The notes beneath the pieces were generated by a model that was not told the DNA's origin, made no database searches, and saw nothing but the letters and a program-made list of their open reading frames with translations. The position numbers and the translations under genes are program-made. Shown here piece by piece: positions 49,926 to 61,590 of a stretch of DNA of 64,000 bases. Positions within the stretch are counted from its first letter, which is position 1; each line of letters begins with the position of its first letter. The stretch is from Crocodylus rhombifer (lineage: Eukaryota > Chordata > Crocodylia > Crocodylidae), in the NCBI GenBank assembly GCA_038503035.1, contig JAVSML010024447.1:806001-870000 (forward strand), given 5' to 3'.

Positions 49926-52580
49926 ACTTGTAATAGTATAAGTGTTAAATAGAAAAATGGAGGCAGTGCATTGATGTTATGGGACTTAACCATTTTAAGA
50001 TGTAAAAATTATGTGGAAGATTTGAGACAAGAAAAAAATCAGATAAGGAATTTGAGGCGGGGGTGGGGTGCACGCACGCACGCAGAGATATAAAAGGATT
50101 TAGATGTTGATTTTTACCTCCCAGTTCTTACCTCCTAATTTCCCCAGGACAGAATTGTTTTATCTAAGTCCTCCAGATTCATTTTGCTGAGCTGGCCTTG
50201 CTGAGTGCCTCCCCCCTATTCTAGAAGCAATACAGTTATCTGAGAATATATTAATGGCCTCCCAAGTCGTCCATTAAAATATGTGTATAGAGAGTACTGT
50301 CATGTACTTCAGATCCAACAATTCGATGTCTAGAGCCAGTAAACTTACGAAGACTTCTGTAGCTCCAGTAAGTAGGTTTAAGATCCATAGACTTAGCACA
50401 ATACTAGATGTCTTTGAAAATCCAAAGCCATTCAGTTTTAGAATAATCTTTCTCTGTATTACTGAGTATACGGACAAATTGCCATGAGGTAAAATGTGGG
50501 GTGGGGACATACCGCAAGTGGGTGATACACAGCTGGTGCATGGTAACATGTGCTGCTTCTACTGTACAGTAAATGAAAGCGAAACCACATAATTAACTCC
50601 TGGGGGGGGATGCACAATGAGCCCATACCCTATTTTAATTCAGTGTAATTTTTAATTTGTCCGGATTCTTACCCTCAACTGACTCCAATCTAGATTCTGA
50701 TCCTTTGTATATACTGGGTGGCCAAATGCCAGCTCACAAACCGCATGTGGCTCGTAGAGAATGAGGCATAGTTAAATAAGCACGTTCTTTTACTCTGTTG
50801 TTTTCCACTTTAGATTTTCTTCCCTTTTGGCTCTTTACTTTTCCTAAGGAGGCATTGATCAGCCAACTCTTATTTGGTCATCAGGTCACTTACTTTGGGG
50901 CCTGTATATCTTGGGAGCCTTGTGCTTGCAGCTCTCAGACATGACAAGACTTCGGTCTGGGGCTAGGATTCAGAATATATGTGTAGGCAGACTCCTGTGC
51001 CTAATGTGAAATCCCATGGACATCAGTTTAAGTTGAAACTCAAGATACAGTGTCAGGATATAAACCTCAGTACCACATAGTACTATTCAATCTCAGGGGA
51101 ATCCACAAAAGTCTAGGAATGTCCTGGCAGTGAATTTTCAAGACTGGGATTTTATTTTGGTGATTCTAATAGTGCTGTCCAATCACAATCCACTTTTTAA
51201 AGATGTACATGAGGAACATCACGTAAAAAAAGTGTCTAGGCAAAAGCCTCTGCTAACCAAGAGTTAAGATTTTTCATTCAAATATCTTTTCTTAAAAATA
51301 ATAAACTTTAAAAAACAGTAAAAAAAAAAAAAATCACTCCAGAGCATGGAAACATAAAAGTCAATTAAATATTAATAAAGTATAATTAAAGCAACTTCAA
51401 TAGTACTCCCTTAATGACCTGAAAGCCACAATATGATGCCTTACATAAATGATTCTTTTGTTTGTTGCATCACTGACTTCAAAAACTACCTCACTTCTGT
51501 TAAGAAGCAGAATGCTTGCAACTGCTACAGTAAGCTTCTGCTTTTATGATGTCCTGCTGTAGTTGACAGAAACGAGTGCTGTTATTCTTTATCAGGATGT
51601 CTTGCCCAAGTGTAACCACATAGTATGGTTCTTCAGAATGGTGGCATGTTTCAGAAGAAAAAGTGTCTTGGTGACAGGTATAACTTTAGTATTATGTACA
51701 TCAAAGGTTTACAGCACAATTTCCACTTGTTAGTCTATGCTCCAAGAAGGCAAAGGCCAGGAGCAGTACACTAGACATACAGAAACTTATATACACTAGA
51801 TTTTCTTCCAGCTGTAGGCAAAACAACAAAACTGTTTTTTTAAGACTTTGTCACAGGTTCTATTTAATAAAAATATCTTCCACTTGAGAAGCACTGGATA
51901 CAGAGTAGGTGGACTGTACATACATCACTTATTTTTCAGCAGGAAAAAGTCTCTCAAAAATGTTTTAAGAGCTTTGTCTACACAAAATACAAAAGAATAG
52001 CAGGAATTGAAAGAAAAGAAAAATTACTGTATTTCCACTCCCCACCCCGCCAGGTAATTCCTGTCAATTATATGTTCATCTTATTAGTTGCATGCTGCAT
52101 TCATTGTCGCTGTATTAATCTGATGGGATTCCTTACATATGGATTTTCATTTAAAACCTGGTAAATGGTAAAAACCTTACCATTAACCCATAACTTCCCA
52201 CCACCCTCCTTCTGTTGTCCAACCCATAGGTGTGAATGCCAGCTTGTCATCTTAAACCCTCTGACAAGAATCTGTTCCTTTCAGCTAAGGGGTTTTGTAA
52301 AGTCTCTTCTGACATCATTGGGCCCAAGAGGTGCAACATTAAAGCTGCCTGATCTAATAATATCTGCTTTTGTGCTTTACACACCCCAGACTAGCACCAG
52401 CCCTAAAAGGGAATGCCCGATGTTGGCAGTGTTCAGCGAAATGGAATTGTAGCTGTACTGGGGTCTTAGCCCTGGAAGGATTCTCCTCCCAGGCTCTCCT
52501 AGTCTGCTCTTTCTTTCTCCACCACCATGTAGATAATAGCTTCAGACTCTCCTCTCAGGACAGATCCCCTTACTCTAGAA

Positions 52581-52640
52581 CTGGGGGTTGTCAGCCCCCT
52601 ACCACATCTACCACCAATCCAAAAAGGATGGAAATCCCTG
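52581..52640. mobile_element. miniature hAT-like element, 60 bp, perfect 8-bp TSD
   Basis: The 60-bp segment begins CTGGGGGTTGTCAGCC and ends, inverted, CAGGGATTTCCATCC, decayed CAGGGGTTG-type ends. It is flanked by identical octamers CTCTAGAA at 52573-52580 and 52641-52648. It is probably an internally deleted non-autonomous copy. Confidence 0.65.
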
Positions 52641-53042
52641 CTCTAGAAGGCAGTTTGGTGCCTAGGAGAAGGGCAGCAGCAGGATTCCTTTGACAGTTAA
52701 CATTTATTCATATAATTAGCAGTTGATAGTTTAAGCTTCAATTCTGGCTGAATAGGAATGTAGTGTGTATTTATATTTGTGTTCCGAGACCCCTAAGTTC
52801 TATCAGTACAGTAGTTAGCTAAATTCAGTGTGAGAATATACAATTAGTTTCTAGTTTTCAGTTTTTCTTGAAGAAAATATAAGGGCAGAGTTGTTTTTAT
52901 ATCGCCTTGCCTGAGCATCATTGTGTTTTCTATTAATTGTTAACAGTTTAATTGTAGTAGCCTCAGAAAGTTTATCTTCATGCATTTATTGCACCATTAA
53001 CAGCATAGGTGTTATTTTTGCTGCTTTAGAATAGGAGTGTGA

Positions 53043-53068
53043 GTGTGTGTGTGTGTGAGAGAGAGAGA
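53043..53068. repeat. (GT)n(GA)n microsatellite
   Basis: A short GT run continues into GAGAGAGAGAGA. Confidence 0.85.
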
Positions 53069-53161
53069 CAGACAAACTTGGGGCTTCTTTCCCCAGAGTA
53101 CACCAATAACTGGAAAACAGTTAAGATGACACCAGTGTCAATCACAAGAATTAATAAGACA

Positions 53162-54408
53162 TTTATTGACTAGAATAGAAAACTTCAGGAAAACTATTTA
53201 AAATCTGTCTTTGTAAGAGGAAGGAAGCCTTCATAAGTGATTTAGCATCTACCTTTCCAATTCAAATATGACAATATACATTTTTTCCAACACCCCATAT
53301 GTCCGCCGGTAAAAAAGAAAAAAAGAAAAGCATGCAGAGGTAGGGAAAACTAGACTCTGTCCTAAATTGAATACATACGTAAAATACACAAAGAAGCAAA
53401 ATGCAGAATTTTCTGAAGTTGAATTTGTTTCAAGGTCCCTGTTTCTCTTCAAAGCATGATACCTACAACTAGCTCTTCTCAATAACTGTTTTCTTCTCTC
53501 TCTACCCACTCCCTCCCCTGCTTGGAAGTATAGATTGTTATCTGAATTCAGATCTTCCCTACAGTTAAAAAAAATGGCATATTAGATGGTTAGACTTATC
53601 CCTGCTGAAATTGTGTTCAAAGCTAACTGCTCAAACAAAAACTATTGTTTATTCATTATACTTGATTTTGGTTTGTTATAATGGGTGGGGGTTTTTAAAA
53701 TCTAGATACCTTTTATCAGTTCAAAAAGCTACTTTTCAGTTACAAGAGGTACACTAAGAACTGAGCAGAGGAAGTTAAAACATTTTTATTTTTAATTTTA
53801 CTTTTATATTTAAGCTGGATGGCTCTATAACTGTACAACTCTGTTCAGATGATAACTAGCTTAAAAATGTCAGGTGCTAGTGGATATAAATGCACTGAAC
53901 AGGCTACTTGCTTGAAAGATGCATCAGGAATGGCAAATGAATGAGGCTATTTGTATTTTAGATTTGTTAGAAAGTGCAGCTGTCTTGTGATGACAATGGG
54001 CATAACAAATTGGATTCAAGCCATTTGCTTATTCCCCCTCCTCCCCAACTAGTTCTGCATTGTCCAACATTTGCTTAATATGTATTTATAAGTCAGACTA
54101 GATTACATTTAAAAAAAATGAATGCACAAAAAATTATCTTATATAGCACCCCCTAATGTCTTGAATGTTTCCTCCCCGCACCTGTCTTAAATGTTTGCTC
54201 CTAGTTATAAAAAGTTGTCATGCAAATGTTACGACTAGTCAAACAAAACGCTCAACAAGGAGTTTATATTACAGCTGATAAAGCATGTGAACTTTCCAGT
54301 AGTCACTCCCGCTTTTCTTTTTGTTGCATTCAAGCATGGTACAAGTTCCACTAAAGTAAATGAATTTCTTGCTTAAAAGGTCAGAGGAAGAGCTGTGTCA
54401 GTACTATT
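53162..54408 (-). other. PDE12: PDE12 3' untranslated region (approximate)
   Basis: AT-rich, transposon-poor sequence immediately downstream of the PDE12 stop. Minus-strand AATAAA signals (TTTATT on +) occur at 53785-53790 and 53162-53167, with others further down. The actual 3' end is not determinable here and may be up to about 51.2 kb, since sequence stays repeat-poor until then. Confidence 0.45.
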
Positions 54409-57400
54409 TTACTTCCACTTTAAATCACATATTAGTGCTATATGATCAGAAGGATGTGAAACACTTGGTAAGGCCTGATGAGTAGTAACTTCTTCATGAC
54501 TTGGCAATGGAATTACTTGTTCTACCTCTAGAGCATGTGCGTCAATGAATATGTAGTCCAGGCAGCCGTGAAACCCACCAACATAGTTTGTATATGCAGG
54601 TTCTCCACAAGCACTTTGTAGTTTGAAAGGGTGTGTTAAAGACATACTGCACTTTTCTTCTTCGCCACTAGAGACCCAATCTTCATGATGTTCATCAATA
54701 CTGCCGCTGCTAACAAAATGATACAGTCCAGTTGATGGGGTACTGTTAAAATCCCCACAAAATATGATTGGTATACCAGGATACAGCTCACATGCTATGT
54801 GCCTAATGTGAGACAAGGCTACAGCAGCTTGGATGAGACGAATGTTTCCACCTAAGAACATAAAAACACATTACTTGTATACTTTGTTCAGTAGTCTCAA
54901 AGGATTTTTCTCTTAAGATGCTGATTTAAGGTTTGCCTATGCATGAAATCATTCAGGACAACCTTCAAATGTTATGACTAGGGCAAGATGTTTTAAGCCT
55001 GGTCCATGATTGAGGGGACTAGGAACATTTAAATACACCCTCTTCCTGTTTTCCTTTAAATAAGAATGAGCTTGATTGAAAAGAGGCTTCTTTCACATTT
55101 GTTCAATCAGTTCCCTGGCTCCAAGGGAACTCTATCACTCTGCTTCATAGCCATCCAAATGGCTCCTTTCTACCCCATGTCCTCTAGGAACACCTGGAGA
55201 TCAGGGTACCTCTCCTGAGCCTGACACTTGACTCTTCTGCTTGGCTATCTACCCCACAATGCAACCTTACCAATTCCAATGAGGATGGGGATGCTATATT
55301 TTGTGACTCCAGCTATATTAACAAATCATGGTTTGATGGGCTTGCCTATAAGAGCTGTATGCTAAACATAACCAGGCAGATTCTCACTATGACACAATCC
55401 CCTGTATGCAGGCACATTAGTTGTACTTTCCTTCTGAGAAGAAACAAGCTAGGAAAGCCCTTGCTTCCAATAATGAGAGTTGGGGAGACAGGATCAGGAC
55501 TAGAAAAGTTTAGCTGACCTGATTATATACTTATGGCTACAGTAGCAAAATTACCTTTTGGATGCCAGTACAAGTGAGTGTTGGCTACGCAAATCTTCCT
55601 GGATGGCTCATTTGTAGACTGAAGAACTGAAACCTACACAAGACAATGAATGCTCTCATACAAAATATTAAAGTCAGAATAGAACTAGCAGACCTCCAAA
55701 AGATTTATGTAAAAACACAAGCCAAAGCATTTTAATGCAGTTTAAAAAAAAAAAAAACATCTGCAAGAGATCTTGTTCTAGTGTTTTCCCCAACTCTTCA
55801 TTTGATTGTTCCTTTTCAGTCTTTTGTCCTGCCCCACCTTGCAAGAACAGTGGAGTCCTTTCTTTGCACTCTGAAAAAGCTAGTACTACACTAGTCTGTA
55901 TTTGAGAAGTTGATCCAAGCACTTATTAAAAATGTTTAGTGTCACTCACAAGAGAAAGTTTACTAGTCACACTATCTCTAGATGAGTGGCTTTTTCATTA
56001 CCACAGTTACTAGAACACCAAACTAAGGTTTTGCTTGTAGAAATACTTATATTTGCACTCACCTGGAAACAGGGGACACGAAAAATAAAATCAAAGTTAA
56101 GAAGTAGGATTGGTGCTTACAGTACTGCTAAACAGGCACAGGTAATTATTTCAGCCGCTTAAGGAGTTTTGGTGAGCTGTCAAGGGCTGCGTGGGTAGCC
56201 CTGCCCCTTGACAATTGCCTCACCCCTATCCTGTGACTAGAAATCCCACCCCCTAACCCTTGCCCCCTGGAAATACTCCTTTTGGGAGGAGGGGTTGCCA
56301 TCTTAGAACCAGAAAAAAAGCCAAATCATACACTAAAAATCAAATACCTACTATAACATTGTAATTTTATTACAAAAAATATTTTTGTCATGATTTGGGT
56401 TTGTATACTGTATGCAAAGGTGCACATAACTCAAAAATAATTTCTTAGTCTTGTATACTGTGGGGGTGTGTATGGTAGGGTGGGGAGGTTTGGGGGTGTT
56501 TATGAGGGGATATGGCTGTGTGTGCTGGGGGCACAGGGTATGTTGGGTGATTGTGTATATGTCGGGGGTTGAGACAGGGTGTGGGTGTGTGATATTTGTG
56601 GAGTGTGAGGGAGGGTAGAGGGGTGCTTGGGGTGTTCTTGCCCAGCAGGGTGCAGCTTCAGCCAGCACTGCACATAGTGGCAAGGGGCGCAGCCTCCGCT
56701 GGGCAGTCTCTATCGATGCATGCGAAGCCCCTGCATTCACCCGGCATGGGAGGAAAGCCCCATGTGCAGGAGCCAGCTGCCTTCCCTGCTGGAGTTGCGC
56801 AGCACAGGAGGGAAGTTGCAGGGGGGCAGGGAAGGCAGCCAGCTTCAGCACACAGGGCTCCCCTCCCATACCATGTAAGGGCTGTGCATGCGCGGTGGGA
56901 AGCCTAAGCGATAGACTGCCCAGCAGAGGCTATGCCTCTTTTCGTGACATGCATCACTGGCCAGAGATATGCCCCACCAGGCACCAGCAGCTGCTCCTGC
57001 ATGCTGCTGCTGCTGCTTCTGCCAGCTCCTGCCAAAGGGAACATGGAGAGATGGGTCCCCACACCCCCAACCCTCCCTTATGCCCACCTGAGCTCCCCCC
57101 TGGGCTCAGGCTCTGTGCTCCCACCCAGCTGCAGCTCAGACCCTGTTCCTGCCACTTCCCTTTCTGCTGCCTGGAGCAACTGGGAGGCAGGGGAAGTAGA
57201 GCAGGTCTCCGGGAGCTGCAGCTGTGTGATGGCCAGGCACTTCCACCCACAAGGGTGAGAACAAGGTGCAACAGAATATGTTTGGGGGTGTATGTACATG
57301 TGGGCACCTCACTTCCACCTTCATGGGCAGAAGGGCTGGGTGGGGTACAATTCATTGGTGGGTGCTACAGGCCAAATGAAAGGGCCTGGCAGGTCAGATC

Positions 57401-59419
57401 TGGCCTATGAGCCATAATTTGCCCACCCCTGTGCTAAAAGGAGTGACAGACTGCCACCCATCCCCTGTCCCAAACCATAATGTTTACTAGTTTGTCATTT
57501 TATTTTTAATTTAGGCTCATACCAGACATTTTAGAAAGTGTGACTATCAAATATCCAGTCTTAACCTAATTTAGATTACAAGTTCACTTTAAGATGGTTT
57601 GAAGTCACAGTAAAGCAATTAAATTGAGGTGGATTTTTGATATAGGAAAAATGTAACCCTGTCAATTGCAAGTCCTTATTCCAGAGCAGTAAGGGCCAAG
57701 CCAACCTTTTTGGCAGGTGTGCCACAAATTTGCCCCACACTCTCTCCAACTGCCACTGTGATCCCCTTCCTCTGCCTGATCTGCTGCTCTTTCTGTTCCT
57801 GTCCCCTCCATAATCTGCTGTGTGCTCACCACATACAGAGGCTGCCTGTGCCATCAGGTGCAGTCAGATGCAAGTAAATGGCAGAGACAGACTGTTAAAC
57901 CCATCCCAGAACTTCAGCAAATGAAGTCAAAATGCATTTCATGCTTTAAGCAGCCAGCAGGCAGCCACATACACTGCACTATGCAAAGTGCTCCCTCACA
58001 ATCCACATCCTCACCAATCTCCTCCTGCATGTTCCTGTTCTGCACTTCTGTCTTGCCCAGGAGCCACCCATTGCCCTTAATGAGAATCCTGCCCTCTGTA
58101 GTGGCCATGTTCCCACCTCAGCTGAAGAGCCCTGCTTCCCAACACCCACAATGACACTGCCAGGCTTGCCACCCTGTTCCAGGGGCTGACCTGGCCGCAA
58201 ACACTACCTGCAGCACAGAGGACCTCTGCAGCACCTTCTCCTGCACCACGGGGTAGGTGGCCAGCTTGTCCTGCAGCTCCCGGTGCAGCGGGTCCTCCTG
58301 CAAGGCCTGGCTAAAGGTGAGGTCATGCTGGCTCAGCAGCTGGAGCTTGGCCTGGCGGTAGAAGGTGGCCAGGCCTTCACGTTGCTTCTCCTTGATCTTG
58401 AAGAGCCCCTTGAGGCCAAAGGCCTCTAGGGCTGGCCCTAAGCTGTCTGTGAAGACGGCTTGGTCCACCTCCTGCAGGCACATGAGGTCAGCATGATAGC
58501 CAGCCAGCTCCTTGTGCAGCAGGCTCTGGCGGTAGTCAAGCTCCAGGGCGTAGGGAGCGCAGTAGGGAAAAAGCACAGTACGCGAGAACTCAGTCTGTGC
58601 GTAGGTATCAGCCAGCACATTGTAAGACACAGCGCGGAGGGACCCGGCGGGGGCCAACTTCCGTGTGTACAGGTGTCGTGCATCAAAGGTGCAGGCACCA
58701 GGCCCCGCCTCCACGGGCCCCATGCTCTCGACCTCGCGGGGGACACCATAGCGCTGCAGCCCATCATGGGGCGTGCAGTGCAGCTTGAGGCGCTGCCCCA
58801 CATGCACATTGCTGGGCACGAAGACCTGCTGGTCGCCACCCTCGACATCCACCCAGGTGGGCTGAGCCCCATCGGCGCCGGGTGGCCGCTCACAGAACCA
58901 GCGGAAGAGGCAGTGGTGAGGTGCAGTGAACTCAGTGGCCAGCTTGGGGCAGACAGGGAAGCCGGCCAGCAGCGAGCGTGGCAGGTGCAACTCTGTGAGC
59001 ATAGGCGGGTTGCGCTCCACACGGTACGTGATGTCGCCGATCTGCAACACGGCACCGTCCTGCCACGCGTCGGTGTTGGGCACGTCGTCGGCCACGGCCT
59101 CGCCATCGCGGGAAAAGAGGCGCACGGCAGGCAGCGGCAGCTCCTCCTTGCTGGCCGGGCCCTTGCGGCCCTTCTTGGCCGCTTTGGCCCAGCCCTTGGC
59201 GGCGTGGACGGCGATGCGGGCGAGCGCGCGGCCCAGCGGCTCCTCGCGGTCGCGCTGCAGGTTCCGGGCGCTGCCGTCGCTCACCACTAACGAGAGAATA
59301 AGCTTGGGCTCGGCGGGCACGCAGCGCACCACGGCCCGCTCCATGGCGCCAGCCAGCCCCGCTGCCGCACGGGAGTACAGCTGCAGCCGCAGGAACCGGA
59401 GCGCGCCGGCCGGCACCAT
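54409..59419 (-). CDS. PDE12: 2',5'-phosphodiesterase 12, complete (3 coding exons, 577 aa)
   Basis: Mitochondrial exonuclease/endonuclease/phosphatase-family enzyme that removes 3' poly(A) from mitochondrial RNAs and degrades 2',5'-oligoadenylate. Coding exons, in transcript order: 59419-58208 (404 codons), 55633-55555 and 54851-54409 (stop TAA). Borders are AG/GT and the phases agree. The start ATGG at 59419 yields an Arg-rich N-terminus with no acid in the first 26 residues, fitting a mitochondrial presequence; the frame stays open upstream but only to a non-ATG codon. Catalytic features seen: SYNVLADTYAQTEFSRT (265 on), CLQEVD with Glu317, NTHLYWHP, GDFNSTPS with Asp464 and Asn466, and SDH with His567. 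The C-terminus HIALICDLKWK is family-typical. Human PDE12 is 609 aa; the difference lies mostly in the variable linkers before the catalytic domain. Intron 1 contains two hAT elements. Confidence 0.97.
56133..57431. mobile_element. hAT element (CAGGGGTGGGCAA-type), 1.3 kb, in PDE12 intron 1
   Basis: Left end CAGGCACAGGTAATTATTTC. Right end, inverted, CAGGGGTGGGCAAATTATGG. The 7-bp repeat TGCTAAA is present on both sides (56126-56132 and 57432-57438), consistent with an 8-bp target-site duplication with one change. The interior has an AT-rich and GT-rich part shared with 46145-47052 and a GC-rich part. No transposase frame was recognised. Confidence 0.75.
57687..58176. mobile_element. hAT-like element 490 bp, inserted next to the PDE12 exon 1 donor
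   Basis: Left end CAGTAAGGGCCAAGCCAACC and inverted right end CAGGGTGGCAAGCCTGGC. Flanks TTCCAGAG (57679-57686) and TTCCAGGG (58177-58184) match at 7 of 8 positions. The right flank begins only about 23 bases into intron 1 of PDE12, whose donor is at 58207-58206. Confidence 0.7.
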
Positions 59420-60350
59420 GCGTCCCCTGCCGCCGCGCCGCGTAAACTGTTGGAAGGCCACGGAGCGGATGTGACGACGCAGAACCGCTTCCGGGCCAAA
59501 CCGACGTGTTGACAGAAAAGAAGCCGGCAGCTTCCCTCCCCGCCGGAAGTGCCGAGATCCTCTTGGGAGGGCGGGGCTTTTGCTGGAAGTAATACAAGTC
59601 AGTCGGGAGTATGGCTGTTAGGGGGAGGGGTGATGTAGTGCTGGGTCTTAGCACCGCGCTTTTCTACCTCAGCTAGGCGGCGGGACTGTTGGGCCGGCTG
59701 TGCACGACCTCTGCGGGCTCCCGGCTCGGAGCGAGGGCGGGAGCTCGTTTTGCGGCGGAGGGAGGCCCTGCGCTCGGACCTTGCTGGGCGTGAGGCGCTG
59801 GGGGTCGCGCGGCCGTCCGGAGCCCCTGATGGAGGGCTGCAGCGGCGGGGCCTCGTCGTGGAGCAGGCGGGGGCTGGGCCACGGCTGCTCTGCTCTCCCT
59901 GCGGCGCCGCGCAGGCGTCGGGCCGGGCCCCTTCCCCTGCCTCCCCGCGGGGGCGGCCCCGGCCCATGGCAACCGCGTCCTGGCAACCAGCGCAGCCCGC
60001 CCAGAGCCGGAGCGGAGCGGAGCGGAGCGGAGCGGCTCGGCTGGGCGCTGGGGGGTGTCCGCCGGGGCCGGGTGTCGGGGCTGCCTCGCCCCGCAAGAGC
60101 CTGGGCTGCGCCGCTGTGCGGACGGGGCCGTTCAGGTGAGGAGCCCTGCGGGACCGGGGCCAGCTGCCGGGCAAGGGGCCGCAGACGAAGTCTTGGCTCC
60201 GGCCATCCGGACCCACGTCGACTCGCCGCTACCGCCCCGCACTGGGACTGAAGGGGCAGCTTCTCAGACGCAGCCTCCTCCTCGGAGAGCTGCGCCTCGG
60301 CCCCCGACCACGGGGCTGTCCTGGGTCTTGCGGTCCTAGTCTGGAGCCTC
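58200..60350. promoter_or_regulatory. CpG island over PDE12 exon 1 and its upstream region
   Basis: GC-rich, CpG-dense sequence covers all of PDE12 exon 1 and continues about 900 bp upstream of its start codon, more than PDE12 alone requires. This suggests a bidirectional promoter. ETS/GABP-like motifs occur: CCGGAAGTG at 59543-59551 on + and CCCGGAAGC on - near 59485-59495, typical of mitochondrial-protein genes. Confidence 0.75.
59966..60135 (+). other. possible first exon of a divergent transcript
   Basis: Plus-strand ATG at 59966 opens a 56-codon frame (MATASWQPAQPAQSRSG at its start) ending at a good donor, CAG followed by GTGAGG at 60136. It includes a GGAGC pentanucleotide run (60008-60035). 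It points away from PDE12. In human the gene on that side is DNAH12, but nothing here resembles dynein, so identity is open; it may be non-coding or chance. Confidence 0.25.
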
Positions 60351-60504
60351 CTGCTGCTCCTGGGCAGGGGGAAAATCAAACCGAGTGAAAGCAGGTTTTG
60401 CCTCTAGCTGAACTCAACCAACTAGCCGTTTCTAGATCACAGAGCACCAGGAAGCCATTAGGGATGTGGGCATCTGCTGGGATATGTAGTGATCATGTTA
60501 GCTA

Positions 60505-61590
60505 TTGATTCATAGTTGTCAGGGGTGGGAAGGGACCTCATGGATCATTGGGTCCAGCCCCCCTGCACTTGGGCAGGGAAGACTGGTGGGGTCAGATGTT
60601 TTTTGAATGTTTCCAGAGTAGGGAACATTTCCACCTCTGGGGGGAAGTCTGTTCCAGACCCTGGACACTCAAACCATAGAGAAATTTTTCCTTATGTCCA
60701 ATCTAAAGCAATCTGCTAGCAATTCATGACCATTATTCCTTGTCTTCCCCTGGGGTGCCTTAGTGAACAGATGCTCCCCCAGGCCCTTCTGTACTTATAG
60801 GCTGCTACCAAGTCCCCCCCAAGTCTTCTCTTCTTCAGGCTGAACAGTCCCATGTCTTTCGGCCTCTTATATGATCTGCTCTCCAGACCTCTAACCATAT
60901 GTATAGTCCTCCTTTGGACTCGCTCAGCCTTTAGCACATCCTTCCTGAAGTGAGACTCCCAGAACTGAATAGAGCAGGAGGACAACAGCATTAAGACTTG
61001 TTTGAGATGCATCCGTAGATGCACACCACTGCCCAGGGGCAATGTGTAGGGGGTCCATGTGCACCCCGTGATCAGCCATGTTTTCTGCTTAGGTGATAGG
61101 CAGGAGGGGCAGGCTGGACCACCGATGTCCGTCTCCCTGTGAACACCAGCTGGGGAGCAGGAGCACCATATGTAGTGCTGCGGCCACTTCCCAGTCAATG
61201 AATGTTGCCACAGAGGACTCCCCCCACCCCCCCCCCCCGTCACAGGGGGGAGGGGGGCATGTGCCCCCCGCCAAGTAAGGTGTCACCATTTGCCCATGCC
61301 AGTATCTTATTTGCTTTGCTAGCTGCAGCATTGGGTTGGTGGCTTTTCTTCATTCTGTGGTCTAGCACGACACCCAGGTTTCTTTTGGTTGTGGTGCTAG
61401 CAAGTATAGCACTGCCAACCCCGTAAGTGTGTTGCAAAGTGCTCCATCTGGGGAGAAATAATCTGCATTTCTCAGTGTTAAACATCATCAGGTTTTGAAC
61501 TGCCCACAAGTGACTGTGAGCCTGTCTCGGTCAGTCTGTATCCCCAGCCTGTTTTCCAGCATGACCATGGTTAATTGAAGCCCTTCAGCT
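60505..61590 (-). mobile_element. CR1 LINE 3' part, interrupted by an insertion
   Basis: On the minus strand: LMMFNTEKCRLFLPRWSTLQ, then TKRNLGVVLDHRMKKS and ASKANKILAWANG. Coding continues lower down with SCSIQFWESHFRKDV, AERVQRRTIHMVRGLESRS and LFSLKKRRLGGDLVAAYK, ending in the 3' UTR at about 60505. Between ANKILA (61282 or so) and the next recognisable CR1 residues (about 61028) lies foreign sequence. Confidence 0.88.
61029..61281. mobile_element. about 250-bp insert inside the CR1 copy
   Basis: This segment breaks the CR1 reading in the middle of the conserved stretch that normally runs from ANKILA to the IRSR/EVL region. It is GC-rich, contains a C tract (61221-61241) and a short hairpin-like GGGGGGCATGTGCCCCCC at 61253-61270. 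The family is not identified and flanking duplications are not clear. Confidence 0.45.

Larger units (their letters stand above)
33046..54408. other. ARF4-PDE12 tail-to-tail interval
   Basis: 21 kb separating two convergent genes. It contains hAT elements (33458, 35765, 38637, 39065, 46145, 52581), CR1 blocks (40900, 41335, 43797, 47513), hairpin elements (43166, 43665) and stretches with nothing recognisable, notably 34000-35600, 36200-38600, 44560-46140 and 49930-52560. No host gene was identified. The PDE12-proximal 2-3 kb is probably PDE12 3' UTR. Confidence 0.6.

Noticed and set aside
59420..59461. Upstream extension of PDE12 by 14 residues
   Set aside because: The first codon of that extension is GTG, not ATG. 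The ATG at 59419 is the first usable start and gives a suitable mitochondrial presequence.
58460..59474. Plus-strand frames of 276 and 182 codons
   Set aside because: They are antisense shadows of PDE12 exon 1, whose minus-strand frame is clearly the conserved protein.
59599..60379. Minus-strand frames of 205 and 236 codons upstream of PDE12
   Set aside because: GC-driven open frames in the CpG island, rich in Pro/Arg/Ser, with no recognisable domain or splice structure.
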